Of a stretch of 10,496 bases of DNA, positions 1 to 6,897 are shown in pieces. The stretch spans positions 1 through 10,496 of the forward strand of contig JBQGEK010000193.1 in the NCBI GenBank assembly GCA_052039575.1, in the 5' to 3' direction. Positions within the stretch are counted from its first letter, which is position 1. The number at the start of each line of letters is the position of its first letter. Made by a program: the position numbers and the translations under genes. The notes beneath the pieces were generated by a model. That model worked only from the letters and a program-made list of their open reading frames with translations. It searched no databases and had not been told where the DNA came from. This DNA comes from Patulibacter sp052039575 (GTDB lineage Bacteria; Actinomycetota; Thermoleophilia; Solirubrobacterales; Solirubrobacteraceae).

Positions 1-1109
1 ACGCGCAGGTCGACCCCGCGCAGCACCGTCGGCCCGCTGGCGAGCTCACGCCACAGGCCACGCACCGACACCGCGGCGTCGTCCGCTTGGGGGTCGCGCG
101 ACCGGCGCCACCAGCGGGGGCGAGCGGTGTCGGCCGCGCGATCCGCGGTGACGGCGGCGGCCGCCGGATCGCTCGGCTGCTCCGCGGCCGTGCCGCCGAG
201 CAGGCCGTCGCGGGCCTGCTTGACCCCCACCGGCAACGGCGCCCGGCCCGCGTCGCGGAAGATCCGGGCGGCGGGCGGCAGCAGCTCCGGCGCGGCGTCG
301 GCCGCCCACGCCAGGAACCCATCCGGCGCGGCGTCGCAGACCACCCGGCCGCCGTCGAGCGCGAGCACCCGGTCGGCGTGGTGCAGGCAACGGTCGAGCC
401 GGTGCTCGGCGAGCACCACCGCGCAGCCGTGCTCCTCGTTCAGCCGCCGCAGCAGCCAGACCAGCTCGTCCCCGGCGACCGGATCGAGCTGCGACGTCGG
501 CTCGTCGAGCAGGAACAGCCGCAGTGCCCCGCCCGCGCCGCCGGGTGCGAGCGCCGCGCCGAGCGCGACCCGCTGCAGCTCGCCGCCGGACAACTCGTGG
601 GTGCCGCGGTCGAGCAGCGCCTCGATCCCGAGCGCCAGCGCGACCTCCTCGACCGCGCGGGCGATCGTCGCGGGCGGACGGCCGCGCAGCTCGAGCGGCA
701 GCGCCAGCTCGGCCCGCACGGTGTTGAGCACGACCTGAGTCTCGGGGTCCTGGAGCACGGTGCCGACCCGCTCCGCCAGCTCGGCCGGTCCGGCGTCGCG
801 GGTGTCCTGCCCGGCGACGCGGACGTGCCCGGACAGGGTGCCGCCCTGGTGGTGCGGCGCCAGCCCGCAGGCGGCGCGCAGCAAGGTCGACTTGCCCGAC
901 CCCGACGAGCCAACCAGGACCACGAACTCGCCCGGGCAGACGGTGAACGAGACGTCGACCAGCGACGGCACGGCCGCGTCGGGATGCAGGTAGCCGACCC
1001 GCTCGAACGAGAGCGCGGGCGGACGCGCGGGCGTGGGTGCCGATCCCTCCGGCGGTCGCTCGCCGCTCGTCGCGATCCTCCCGGTCGCGGACGTACGCGG
1101 AGTCGTCAC
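1..1109 (-). CDS. ecfA: ECF transporter ATPase with two fused ABC domains, C-terminus cut by the window edge
   Basis: Cytoplasmic energy-coupling ATPase that would drive vitamin import with the T component encoded just upstream. The frame is open for 369 codons to the left edge. After a roughly 32-residue Ser/Pro/Ala-rich lead, the first ABC domain shows Walker A GSSGSGKST (about 68-76), Q-loop LQDPETQ (119-125), signature LSGGELQR (173-180), Walker B LFLLDEPTSQLDP (198-210) and H-loop His236. A linker of about 80 residues follows. A second ABC domain then begins near residue 346 (VSVRGLWRELASGPTVLRG) and is truncated, so this is a fused A-A' protein of the CbiO/EcfA type. The GTG start at 1109 overlaps the TGA of the T-component gene as GTGA, with a GGGGA stretch a few bases upstream as ribosome site. 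It is the fifth visible gene of the riboswitch-led operon. Family is clear; B12 as substrate is inferred from context. Confidence 0.9.
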   Translation of the reverse strand, partial: MTTPRTSATGRIATSGERPPEGSAPTPARPPALSFERVGYLHPDAAVPSLVDVSFTVCPGEFVVLVGSSGSGKSTLLRAACGLAPHHQGGTLSGHVRVAGQDTRDAGPAELAERVGTVLQDPETQVVLNTVRAELALPLELRGRPPATIARAVEEVALALGIEALLDRGTHELSGGELQRVALGAALAPGGAGGALRLFLLDEPTSQLDPVAGDELVWLLRRLNEEHGCAVVLAEHRLDRCLHHADRVLALDGGRVVCDAAPDGFLAWAADAAPELLPPAARIFRDAGRAPLPVGVKQARDGLLGGTAAEQPSDPAAAAVTADRAADTARPRWWRRSRDPQADDAAVSVRGLWRELASGPTVLRGVDLR

Positions 1110-2095
1110 GCCGACGTCCCCGTACGGTCGAGCAGCGGCAGCAGCGTCGCGAGCGGCACCAACGCGGTCAGCACCAGCGGCAGGATCCCGTCCGGCATCC
1201 GCAGACGCGGATCGGTGGCCAGGTGCCCGGCGCCGCTGACCAGCGCGACGGCCGCGACCACGACCAGGCCCAACGCCGCGGCCAGGATCGTCCGATCGTG
1301 ACGCGACCACGGCACGACCGCGCGCGTCGACCGGTGACGCAGCCCGTGGCCGCGCAGCTCGAGCGTCGCGGCCAGGTCGCTCGCGCGGTCGAGCACCGAC
1401 GACGTGACCGCCCGCAGCACCAGCAGCCGTGCGGTCCGGTCGTCGTGGGCACCCGGGACTCCGGCGGGCCGGCAGCGCCGTGCGTCGGCCAGCCGCGCGC
1501 CGTCGCGCGCCAGGACCGGCACGACCCGCAGCGCCAGCGCCGAGCTGAGCGCGGCGGCCGGCCACCAGCGCCGCGCGGCCATCAGCAGCCGGTCGGGGTC
1601 GACGGTGACCGCGGCCAGCACCCCGACCAGGATCACCACGATCACCCGCAGCGCCAGCACGCCACCGGCGGCCAGCGATTCGGCGGTGACGTCGACCCGG
1701 CCGATCACCGGCCACTCACCCAGCCGGAGCAGCACCGTCAGCCCGTGGTGGCTGACCAGCACGTTGACCAGCAGCACGAGCACCGCGAGCGGCAGCGCGA
1801 CGATCAACGCCCGCCGCTGACTCGGCAGCGCGCCGGTGATCGCCCCCACCGACAACACGCTGACCAGCACCGCCGCGAGCAGCAGCGGGTTGGAGATCGC
1901 CAGGGTCAGGACAACCAGCGCCCCGCAGTAGACCGCTCCGATCGCGGGCCGGGCCGCGTGCAACGCGGTCGCGCGGCGGCGGTAGGCGATCGACGCCAGG
2001 CCGACCAGCACGTCGCGTCCGGCGCGGCGGTGCCGCCGACCGGGCGGCGGGGCCTCGGTAGTCGACCCGCCCCCCGCTGCGAGGCTCGGCCTCAC
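1106..2095 (-). CDS. ecfT: ECF transporter T component (transmembrane coupling protein)
   Basis: Membrane scaffold that links the ATPases to a substrate-binding S subunit in energy-coupling-factor transporters (EcfT/CbiQ family). The 329-residue product has hydrophobic segments near residues 51-68, 71-88, 96-114, 145-165, 269-289 and 303-322. Between the fourth and fifth lies a cytoplasmic helical region with two arginine motifs of the family's coupling helices: ADARRCRP (203-210) and LELRGHG (245-251). The N-terminal 45 residues are basic and Pro/Gly-rich. The GTG start overlaps the preceding TGA (GTGA, 2092-2095), with a GGGGGCGGA run immediately upstream, and its own stop overlaps the ATPase start in the same way, so translation of the three genes is probably coupled. 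No S component is adjacent inside the window. Family assignment is solid; cobalamin as cargo is inferred from the riboswitch and neighbours. Confidence 0.88.
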   Translation of the reverse strand: MRPSLAAGGGSTTEAPPPGRRHRRAGRDVLVGLASIAYRRRATALHAARPAIGAVYCGALVVLTLAISNPLLLAAVLVSVLSVGAITGALPSQRRALIVALPLAVLVLLVNVLVSHHGLTVLLRLGEWPVIGRVDVTAESLAAGGVLALRVIVVILVGVLAAVTVDPDRLLMAARRWWPAAALSSALALRVVPVLARDGARLADARRCRPAGVPGAHDDRTARLLVLRAVTSSVLDRASDLAATLELRGHGLRHRSTRAVVPWSRHDRTILAAALGLVVVAAVALVSGAGHLATDPRLRMPDGILPLVLTALVPLATLLPLLDRTGTSA

Positions 2096-3081
2096 TCCGC
2101 CCCCGGTAGCGGCAATCGCTCCGCCGCACCGTCGCGCACGTGCAGCGCGAACGCCCCGTCGAGCGCGTCGGCGGTCAGCTGCTCGGCCGCCGCCTCGGCG
2201 TCGGCCTCGGTCCGCCCACCGACGATCCAGGTCACCGGACCGCGACCGATCCGGGTCGCCGCCACGATCCCCCAGCCGGACGGGACGGCCGGAGCCGCCG
2301 AGCCGTCGGCGCGGTACGGGACGAGCCGCGAGCCGCGCACGCGCGCGAGCACGCCGGAGCTCCGCGGCGTCCCCTCGAGCCGCGCCGCGACCGGGTCACG
2401 ACGCAGCTCCGACCACGCGCCGACGATCACGCGCAGCTGGGTCGGGCGACCCTCGGGCCGCAGCTGCTCCGCGGTCACGGCGACGTCGGCCGCGGCCAGC
2501 CGCTCGGCCGCTACGGTGCAGGCGGGGCTCGCGACGTCGACGCAGCCGAGCTGGACCGGAACCCGCTCCTCGCCGTCCCGCGCCGCGAACGGCATCGGGA
2601 ACGACCCGACCACGGCCTGGACGTTCGCGACGCGCTGGTCGTGGAGGTCCCACCAGATCCGGTCGCCGTCCTCGACCCGCACGTTCGCCGCGCCCTCGTC
2701 GCTGAACACGCCGTTGCGGAAGAAGATCCAGTAGGGCGTCGTCCCGTCCTGCGCCTCGCCGCCCGCGCGCCCGTCGATCGCGGAGACGAACGCGCCGCCG
2801 CTGCTGGTGTCGGCCGTGGCGTTGCGCTGGAGCAGGCGGACCACCGTGTCCTCGCCCTCGACGTCGGCCTCCGGGCGGTCGGCGACGACCTCGGTGCCGA
2901 AGCGGTCGGTCACCCGCAGGCCGATGTCCTCGGGGGTGTCACCCGCGCCGACGCCGCAGCCGCCGAGCGCCGCGAGTGCGACGACGGCGGCCGTCGACCA
3001 CCCGATCCGTCGGAGGCGGGACCGGATCGGATCCGGCCCCGTTTCGCGCGTGCCCACCGTCCGCTGTTCCCGCACCTTCAC
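2092..3081 (-). CDS. DUF4430 (transcobalamin-like beta domain) lipoprotein
   Basis: Predicted surface lipoprotein, probably a cobamide-binding partner of the ECF importer. A basic N-terminus and hydrophobic stretch end in a lipobox, LGGC, with Cys about 42 residues from this start. A DUF4430 domain follows (roughly residues 54-147), with the hallmark YWIFFRNGVFSDEGA and a GDRIWWDLHD strand. DUF4430 is the family that matches the C-terminal beta domain of transcobalamin and intrinsic factor. A second domain of about 170 residues, holding two cysteines eight residues apart (LGCVDVASPAC), is not recognised. I chose the GTG at 3081 because it gives the same GTGA overlap seen at the other operon junctions. 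A GTG three codons upstream (3090) is an equally readable alternative adding MGT. Lipoprotein and DUF4430 calls are strong; direct cobalamin binding is inference. Confidence 0.85.
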   Translation of the reverse strand: MKVREQRTVGTRETGPDPIRSRLRRIGWSTAAVVALAALGGCGVGAGDTPEDIGLRVTDRFGTEVVADRPEADVEGEDTVVRLLQRNATADTSSGGAFVSAIDGRAGGEAQDGTTPYWIFFRNGVFSDEGAANVRVEDGDRIWWDLHDQRVANVQAVVGSFPMPFAARDGEERVPVQLGCVDVASPACTVAAERLAAADVAVTAEQLRPEGRPTQLRVIVGAWSELRRDPVAARLEGTPRSSGVLARVRGSRLVPYRADGSAAPAVPSGWGIVAATRIGRGPVTWIVGGRTEADAEAAAEQLTADALDGAFALHVRDGAAERLPLPGAE

Positions 3082-4778
3082 CGTCCCCACCGCGACCCGG
3101 GTCGCGTCTCGAGTCGCATGCCGATCAGCATGCAGAACGCCATCAGCCCACCGAGTGCCGCGGCCGCCCAGGACTTCGCGGTGCCCCCAGCCTGCGCGGT
3201 CCGGAGGCCGGCGGCGACCGCGTCGTCCAACTGCCGGCCCTCGGTCCCGCGCGGCGCCTCGACGACCTGGCCGCTGATCAACTGGCCAACCCCCTCGTCC
3301 TGCGTTGGCGGATCCGGGGACGGCGGCGCGTTCTGCACCCCGCCGTCGTCGCCGGCTCCCGACGCGGCCGCGGTGCCGGTGGCTCCGTCGTCGCCGCGCG
3401 TGCTCTCCTGCCGCTCCTGCACGCGCTCGGTGTCGCGCACGCCACCGGTCGTCGCGCCCTGGCTCTGGGGCTGGGGGCGCGAGAACAGCTCAGCCCCGCG
3501 GCCGCCGCCACCGCTCGCGACCGATCCGTCGCCGTCGGTCGCCTCGCCGGCGTTCCCCGGCTCGCGCTCGGCGCGCAGCTTGCGGGCGGCCTCGCGGTTG
3601 CGGGCCTCCCGCCGTTCCTCCGCGCGCTTCTCGGCCGCTCGGACCTCGGACGCGCGCGGCGGGGCCGGCACCGGCCAGGCGTGCCCGGCGAACGCCGGCG
3701 CCGCGTAGGCGGTCATCCAGGTGGGGTTCAAGTCCTGCGACTCGCGCCACATGATGCTGCCGTCGCGCCGCTGCAGCGACGCCAGGAAGTCGAGCGGATC
3801 CCGGTTGCGGGGCTTCCACTTCGCGGGGTCCTCGCCGACCGCCCAGAGCGCCTGGACCACCCACGGGGTCGTGCCGGAGTTCGACTCGCCGTTCCGCTCG
3901 TCGCTCATGTCGCCGGCCTGCCAGCCGCCGTCGTTCTGCTGACTCTGCCGCAGGTAGGCGATCGCCTTGCTGACCGCGTCCGTCTTGCACCGCCCGGCCA
4001 CGCAGAGCGCCTGGACCGCCGCGCCGGTCATGTCGACGTTGGTGCCGTCGCCGGGCCGGGTCGCCGGCCAGGTGCCGTCGGGTCGCTGCATCGCCTCGAT
4101 CGCCGCCGTCGCCTGACGGATCGGCTCGCGGACCGCCGATCGGGCCTTGAGTCCCGAGAGGAAGAAGACCGCGAAGATGGTGTCGTTGACGCCGGGCACC
4201 TCGCCGCCCTCGGCGTGCGGGAACCAACCGGGCGGGATCGTGACGTCGCCGACCGTCGTCGGGACCGTGGACTGCCGCGCGAGCAGGGGGGTCACGTAGT
4301 CACGTCCGCCGAACTTGCGGGGATCCATCCCCGCGGCGTTGACGAACATGCCGATCCGCGCGTACTCCGTGGTGACCGGCGGCTGACCGCCGCTGCGCAC
4401 CGGCCCCTGCTTGGCCAGATACGAGGCGACGCTGGTCGACCGCGCTCCCGGGGGCTTCTGGTCCTGCGGGTTGATCCCGGCCGCGGCCAGGCCGATCCCG
4501 ACCCAGGCGCTCATCATCGGGTCGGAGTCCGCACCCGGCGATCCGCCGTAGCCGCCGTCGTCGTTCTGGGTGTCCTGGAGGAACCCGACAAGGTCGTCGA
4601 GCCGGCTCTGGTTGGCCTTGCTCGGCTTGGGCGCCGCCGCAGCCGGCGCCGGGCCGAGCGGGGTCGCGTCGCTTCCGCCGGGGCCGGCCACCAGTCCGGC
4701 GGTCACCGCGAGCACGACCAGCCACCGCGCAGCGCGCACGCGACCTCCGGCCCTCCGCTCAGCGACCGCCGGGCTCAC
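3078..4778 (-). CDS. Membrane-anchored alpha/alpha-barrel protein with prenyltransferase/squalene-cyclase-like repeats
   Basis: Probably the alpha-barrel half of a split transcobalamin-like cobamide receptor, not an enzyme. A Sec signal or anchor segment (about 17-34) precedes a barrel of about 310 residues (55-365). It carries repeat motifs of the QxxDGxW kind: QNDDGGYGG (71-79), QRPDGTWPA (231-239), QQNDGGWQAG (280-289) and QRRDGSIMW (336-344). It also has GTNVDMTGAAVQALC (245-259) and a close cysteine pair, Cys259 and Cys264. I see no squalene-cyclase DxDD acid motif or lipid-enzyme context. A charged Arg/Glu/Ala-rich helical stalk (about 375-407), a long disordered Gly/Ser/Asp/Pro linker, and a C-terminal membrane helix (about 535-555) with a basic tail would tether the barrel outside the membrane. 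The GTG start overlaps the upstream stop (GTGA, 4775-4778). The fold is well supported; the ligand is inferred from the B12 riboswitch, DUF4430 neighbours and ECF genes. Confidence 0.85.
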   Translation of the reverse strand: MSPAVAERRAGGRVRAARWLVVLAVTAGLVAGPGGSDATPLGPAPAAAAPKPSKANQSRLDDLVGFLQDTQNDDGGYGGSPGADSDPMMSAWVGIGLAAAGINPQDQKPPGARSTSVASYLAKQGPVRSGGQPPVTTEYARIGMFVNAAGMDPRKFGGRDYVTPLLARQSTVPTTVGDVTIPPGWFPHAEGGEVPGVNDTIFAVFFLSGLKARSAVREPIRQATAAIEAMQRPDGTWPATRPGDGTNVDMTGAAVQALCVAGRCKTDAVSKAIAYLRQSQQNDGGWQAGDMSDERNGESNSGTTPWVVQALWAVGEDPAKWKPRNRDPLDFLASLQRRDGSIMWRESQDLNPTWMTAYAAPAFAGHAWPVPAPPRASEVRAAEKRAEERREARNREAARKLRAEREPGNAGEATDGDGSVASGGGGRGAELFSRPQPQSQGATTGGVRDTERVQERQESTRGDDGATGTAAASGAGDDGGVQNAPPSPDPPTQDEGVGQLISGQVVEAPRGTEGRQLDDAVAAGLRTAQAGGTAKSWAAAALGGLMAFCMLIGMRLETRPGSRWGR

Positions 4779-6397
4779 GTCCGCGCCGCCACCCCGTCGA
4801 CGTGGACGGTGCCCGACAGCACGCGCACGCGCACCGTCTCGGTCTTCGTCGTTCGGCGGCCGCTGACGAGCGCCGTCCGGCCGTCACGGTGCGCCCGCAC
4901 GGTGAGCCGCTGCGGGCGACCCGATCCGCTGCGCAGCTCGATCCGTGCCGTCCGACGGTCCGACCGCACGATCAGCGTCGGGCGCCCGGCCGTCAGCCGG
5001 GTGGTCAGCGTCGCGCCCTTGCGCATCCGGGTCGTCGTCAGCCGCCACGCCCGCTGGTCGCGGTCGCGTGCCCACGGGCCACCGAACCGCACCGCACGCA
5101 GCCGGTCGTCGGTCGGCACGACGACGCTCGGCAGGTTGCGGGTGACGGTCCGCCCCGTCGCCCCGGTCAGCCGGATCCGCAGCTGGGCCGTGCGGCCAGC
5201 CGGCAGGTCGAGCATCGCCGTGGTGGTGTCGCTGCCGCGGTCCGCCCGCGTCCATCGCGCGCCCTTGCGTCCCTTGGTGCGGGTCTCGATCCGCCACGCC
5301 CGCAGCGGGCTCCCGTCGACGGCCCAGCGCACGTTGACGCGGCCACCTGCGTGCCCGTCGGTGGTGATCCGCAGGTCGCTGACGCTCGACGGACCGAGCG
5401 CGATCCGCGGAGCGGTCGTCGTCCGACCGTCGACCAGCGAGCCACTGCCGCTGCCCGCTTCCGGCGTCGGGTCCGGCAGCGTGGTCGCCGGGGCGCCGCG
5501 CAGCTGGCTGTCGGCCGGGGCGGGGCCGCAGCCGTTGCCCGCGGCGTCGAGCACGCAGACGTCCAGCCGGTTGGAACGCACGAAGCCCGCAGCATCGGCC
5601 TTGATCCGCTTCCAGCCCGGCGTGGCCCAGGTCAGGGTCGTGGCGCCGTCGGCTCCGGTGGGCGGCGCTCCCTCGACCGGTCCCTGCACCGTCTGCCAGC
5701 CGTTGCCGTCGGTCCCCACCGACCCGATCGCAACGCCGATCGCGGGACTGCGCGCGCCCGGCGCACCGACGTCCCCGCGCGAGGCGCTGCGCTGCACCGC
5801 CACCCGGAACGGCTGGCCCAGCCCGACCTCGAACACCTGCTGGACCGGAGCGACCGACGGTCCGCCCTCGACGTTCGCGGTCGCTTCGCCGATCCCCGCC
5901 GGGCCGTCGAGTCGCAGCAGCGGCTTGGCGTTGAACGCGTCGTAGAGCCAGAGCGTCTGGTCGTTCGGGTTCAGCCGGTACTGGCAGCCGCCGACCGAGC
6001 TGAAGATCCCGTTGACGATGATCCCCCAGTAGGCCGAGCTGCCCGGTTCCTGGCCGTCGGGCCCGAACCGCGTGACGAAGTAGTCCTGGTGCGAGCCCCA
6101 GCGGCCGTCGAAGCTCTGGCCCGTCAGCCGCATCGCGTCGTCGGCCGCGGCGGTCGGGGTCGGGCTCGACGCGCCGCCGCGGCCCGCCGTGCCGTCGCAC
6201 GTGCGCGCGCGGGTATCGCTCGACGCCCGGACTGGGTGGCCGTCGGTCCGGATCGGACCCTCGAAGAGGGTGGCGGTGCGGCCCTCGATCCGAATCCGCT
6301 GGTCGCTCGGGGCGGCCGACGCGGCGGCGGGAGCGAGCCCGAGGGCGATGATGGCGGCGGCGGTGGTGCCGCCCACGTACGCGGTGACGCGTCGCAT
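4775..6397 (-). CDS. Secreted DUF4430 (transcobalamin-like) protein with C-terminal beta domains; first gene of the riboswitch operon
   Basis: Exported protein of 540 residues with a clean signal peptide (1-28, cleavage likely after AASA). A DUF4430 domain occupies about residues 35-165, with the family hallmark YWGIIVNGIFSSVGGCQYRL (123-142) and LWLYDAF. Cys67 and Cys138 flank the motif and could form a disulfide; a second pair is Cys281 and Cys290. A central region (170-300) resembles a generic beta-sandwich, then a Gly/Ser linker leads to two beta-rich, strongly basic segments (about 335-430 and 435-540), the first fibronectin-III-like. No membrane anchor follows, so it is soluble or wall-associated. 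The ATG start is supported by a strong ribosome site, GGGGGAGGA (6402-6410). The cobalamin riboswitch ends about 40 nt upstream. A role in binding cobamides is inferred from DUF4430 homology to the transcobalamin beta domain and from the riboswitch. Confidence 0.85.
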   Translation of the reverse strand: MRRVTAYVGGTTAAAIIALGLAPAAASAAPSDQRIRIEGRTATLFEGPIRTDGHPVRASSDTRARTCDGTAGRGGASSPTPTAAADDAMRLTGQSFDGRWGSHQDYFVTRFGPDGQEPGSSAYWGIIVNGIFSSVGGCQYRLNPNDQTLWLYDAFNAKPLLRLDGPAGIGEATANVEGGPSVAPVQQVFEVGLGQPFRVAVQRSASRGDVGAPGARSPAIGVAIGSVGTDGNGWQTVQGPVEGAPPTGADGATTLTWATPGWKRIKADAAGFVRSNRLDVCVLDAAGNGCGPAPADSQLRGAPATTLPDPTPEAGSGSGSLVDGRTTTAPRIALGPSSVSDLRITTDGHAGGRVNVRWAVDGSPLRAWRIETRTKGRKGARWTRADRGSDTTTAMLDLPAGRTAQLRIRLTGATGRTVTRNLPSVVVPTDDRLRAVRFGGPWARDRDQRAWRLTTTRMRKGATLTTRLTAGRPTLIVRSDRRTARIELRSGSGRPQRLTVRAHRDGRTALVSGRRTTKTETVRVRVLSGTVHVDGVAART

Positions 6398-6437
6398 GCT
6401 GTCCTCCCCCGTATCCCGAAGGGTCGTCGACGTTGCC

Positions 6438-6590
6438 GGATCGGGCAGGTTTCCTGGCTCACGAGTCCAAGCCGCCGCGCCTTCCCAGGTCTGTCTCCCA
6501 GTGGCTGCACGCGTGCGTGCGACGGTTCTGCTCGCTCACAGTGGCGGGTCCGCGCCGGTCTCTCACCGGACTTCCCTCGTCCACGATCCG
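6438..6590 (-). promoter_or_regulatory. Cobalamin riboswitch, leftward, canonical type
   Basis: Read on the minus strand, this carries the ordered landmarks of the cobalamin aptamer (Rfam RF00174 type). These are GGGAAGTCCGGTGAGA (around 6576-6561), CCCGCCACTGT (6548-6538), GCCACTG (6505-6499), GGGAAGG (6486-6480) and the B12 box GAGCCAGGAAACCTGCC (6460-6444). The ends close as a perfect 7-bp P1 helix, CGGATCG at 6590-6584 with CGATCCG at 6444-6438. About 40 nt separate it from the ATG of the 4775-6397 gene, containing a tiny CCCTTCGGG hairpin and the ribosome site. There is no U-tract terminator, so control of translation initiation is more likely than transcription termination. It should shut down the five-gene operon when cobalamin is plentiful. 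Confidence 0.93.
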
Positions 6591-6597
6591 CTGAATA

Positions 6598-6672
6598 TTC
6601 GGGACCGAAGGTAGCAGGAATCCGCCGGTCGACCCGACGGATACGCGGGATCCCGGGTGCTACCGTTGTCGC
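6598..6672. promoter_or_regulatory. Candidate divergent promoter region between the two riboswitches
   Basis: The only sequence between the two aptamers, so both promoters should lie here. An inverted repeat, GGTAGCA (6610-6616) and TGCTACC (6658-6664), places TANNNT-type -10 hexamers outward on each strand: TACCGT (6661-6666, rightward) and TACCTT (minus strand, 6613-6608). Start sites about 7 nt downstream would fall near 6673 and 6601, right at the P1 ends of the aptamers. A GGTCGACC palindrome (6627-6634) lies between them. No convincing -35 boxes were found, so the assignment rests on position. Confidence 0.35.
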
Positions 6673-6817
6673 GTCCACGAGCGGGGAACTCCGGTGCGAA
6701 TCCGGGGCTGACGCGCAGCGGTGTGGGGGACGGCGGCTCACTCCGCCACTGGAACGACCTGTTCCGGGAAGGCGAGCCGACCGGTTGATCCCGAGCCCGA
6801 AGATCCGACCGTGGGAC
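6673..6817 (+). promoter_or_regulatory. Cobalamin riboswitch, rightward, actinobacterial-style variant
   Basis: Plus-strand aptamer with GGGGAACTCCGGTGCGAATC (6683-6702), whose arms CTCCGG (6689-6694) and CCGGGG (6702-6707) form a hairpin. It is followed by CTGACGCGCAGCGGT (6708-6722), CGCCACTGG (6744-6752), GGGAAGGCG (6766-6774) and a diverged B12 box, GAGCCCGAAGATCCGACC (6793-6810). GTCCACG (6673-6679) and CGTGGGAC (6810-6817) close P1 with one bulged G. The CTGACGCGCAGCGGT segment replaces the CCCGCCACTGT of the leftward copy, a difference commonly seen in actinobacterial members. It leads the 6898-8940 gene, with about 80 nt between aptamer and start codon. Confidence 0.88.
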
Positions 6818-6826
6818 TCTGACCAT

Positions 6827-6854
6827 CCGTCTCGCGTCCAGACGGCCGGAGACG
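6827..6854 (+). promoter_or_regulatory. Possible expression platform with mutually exclusive hairpins
   Basis: Just after the rightward aptamer, CCGTCT (6827-6832) can pair with AGACGG (6840-6845), or CGTCTC (6828-6833) can pair instead with GAGACG (6849-6854). The two pairings exclude each other. No U-run follows, so if this is a switch it would act on translation. The ribosome site AGGAA (6887-6891) lies further downstream and is not obviously sequestered by either hairpin, so the role is speculative. Confidence 0.3.
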
Positions 6855-6897
6855 AGCGTGCGCGCCCGTTCCCGTCGCTGGAAGACAGGAACCCCGC

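Noticed and set aside
87..1301. Plus-strand frames across the left 1.3 kb
   Set aside because: The minus strand encodes a complete first ABC domain with every catalytic motif in order; the plus-strand frames are low-complexity shadows.
2976..5945. A 989-codon open frame on the plus strand
   Set aside because: It lies antisense to three well-supported minus-strand genes and its Arg/Pro/Ala-rich translation has no domain pattern. Long shadow frames are expected at this GC content.
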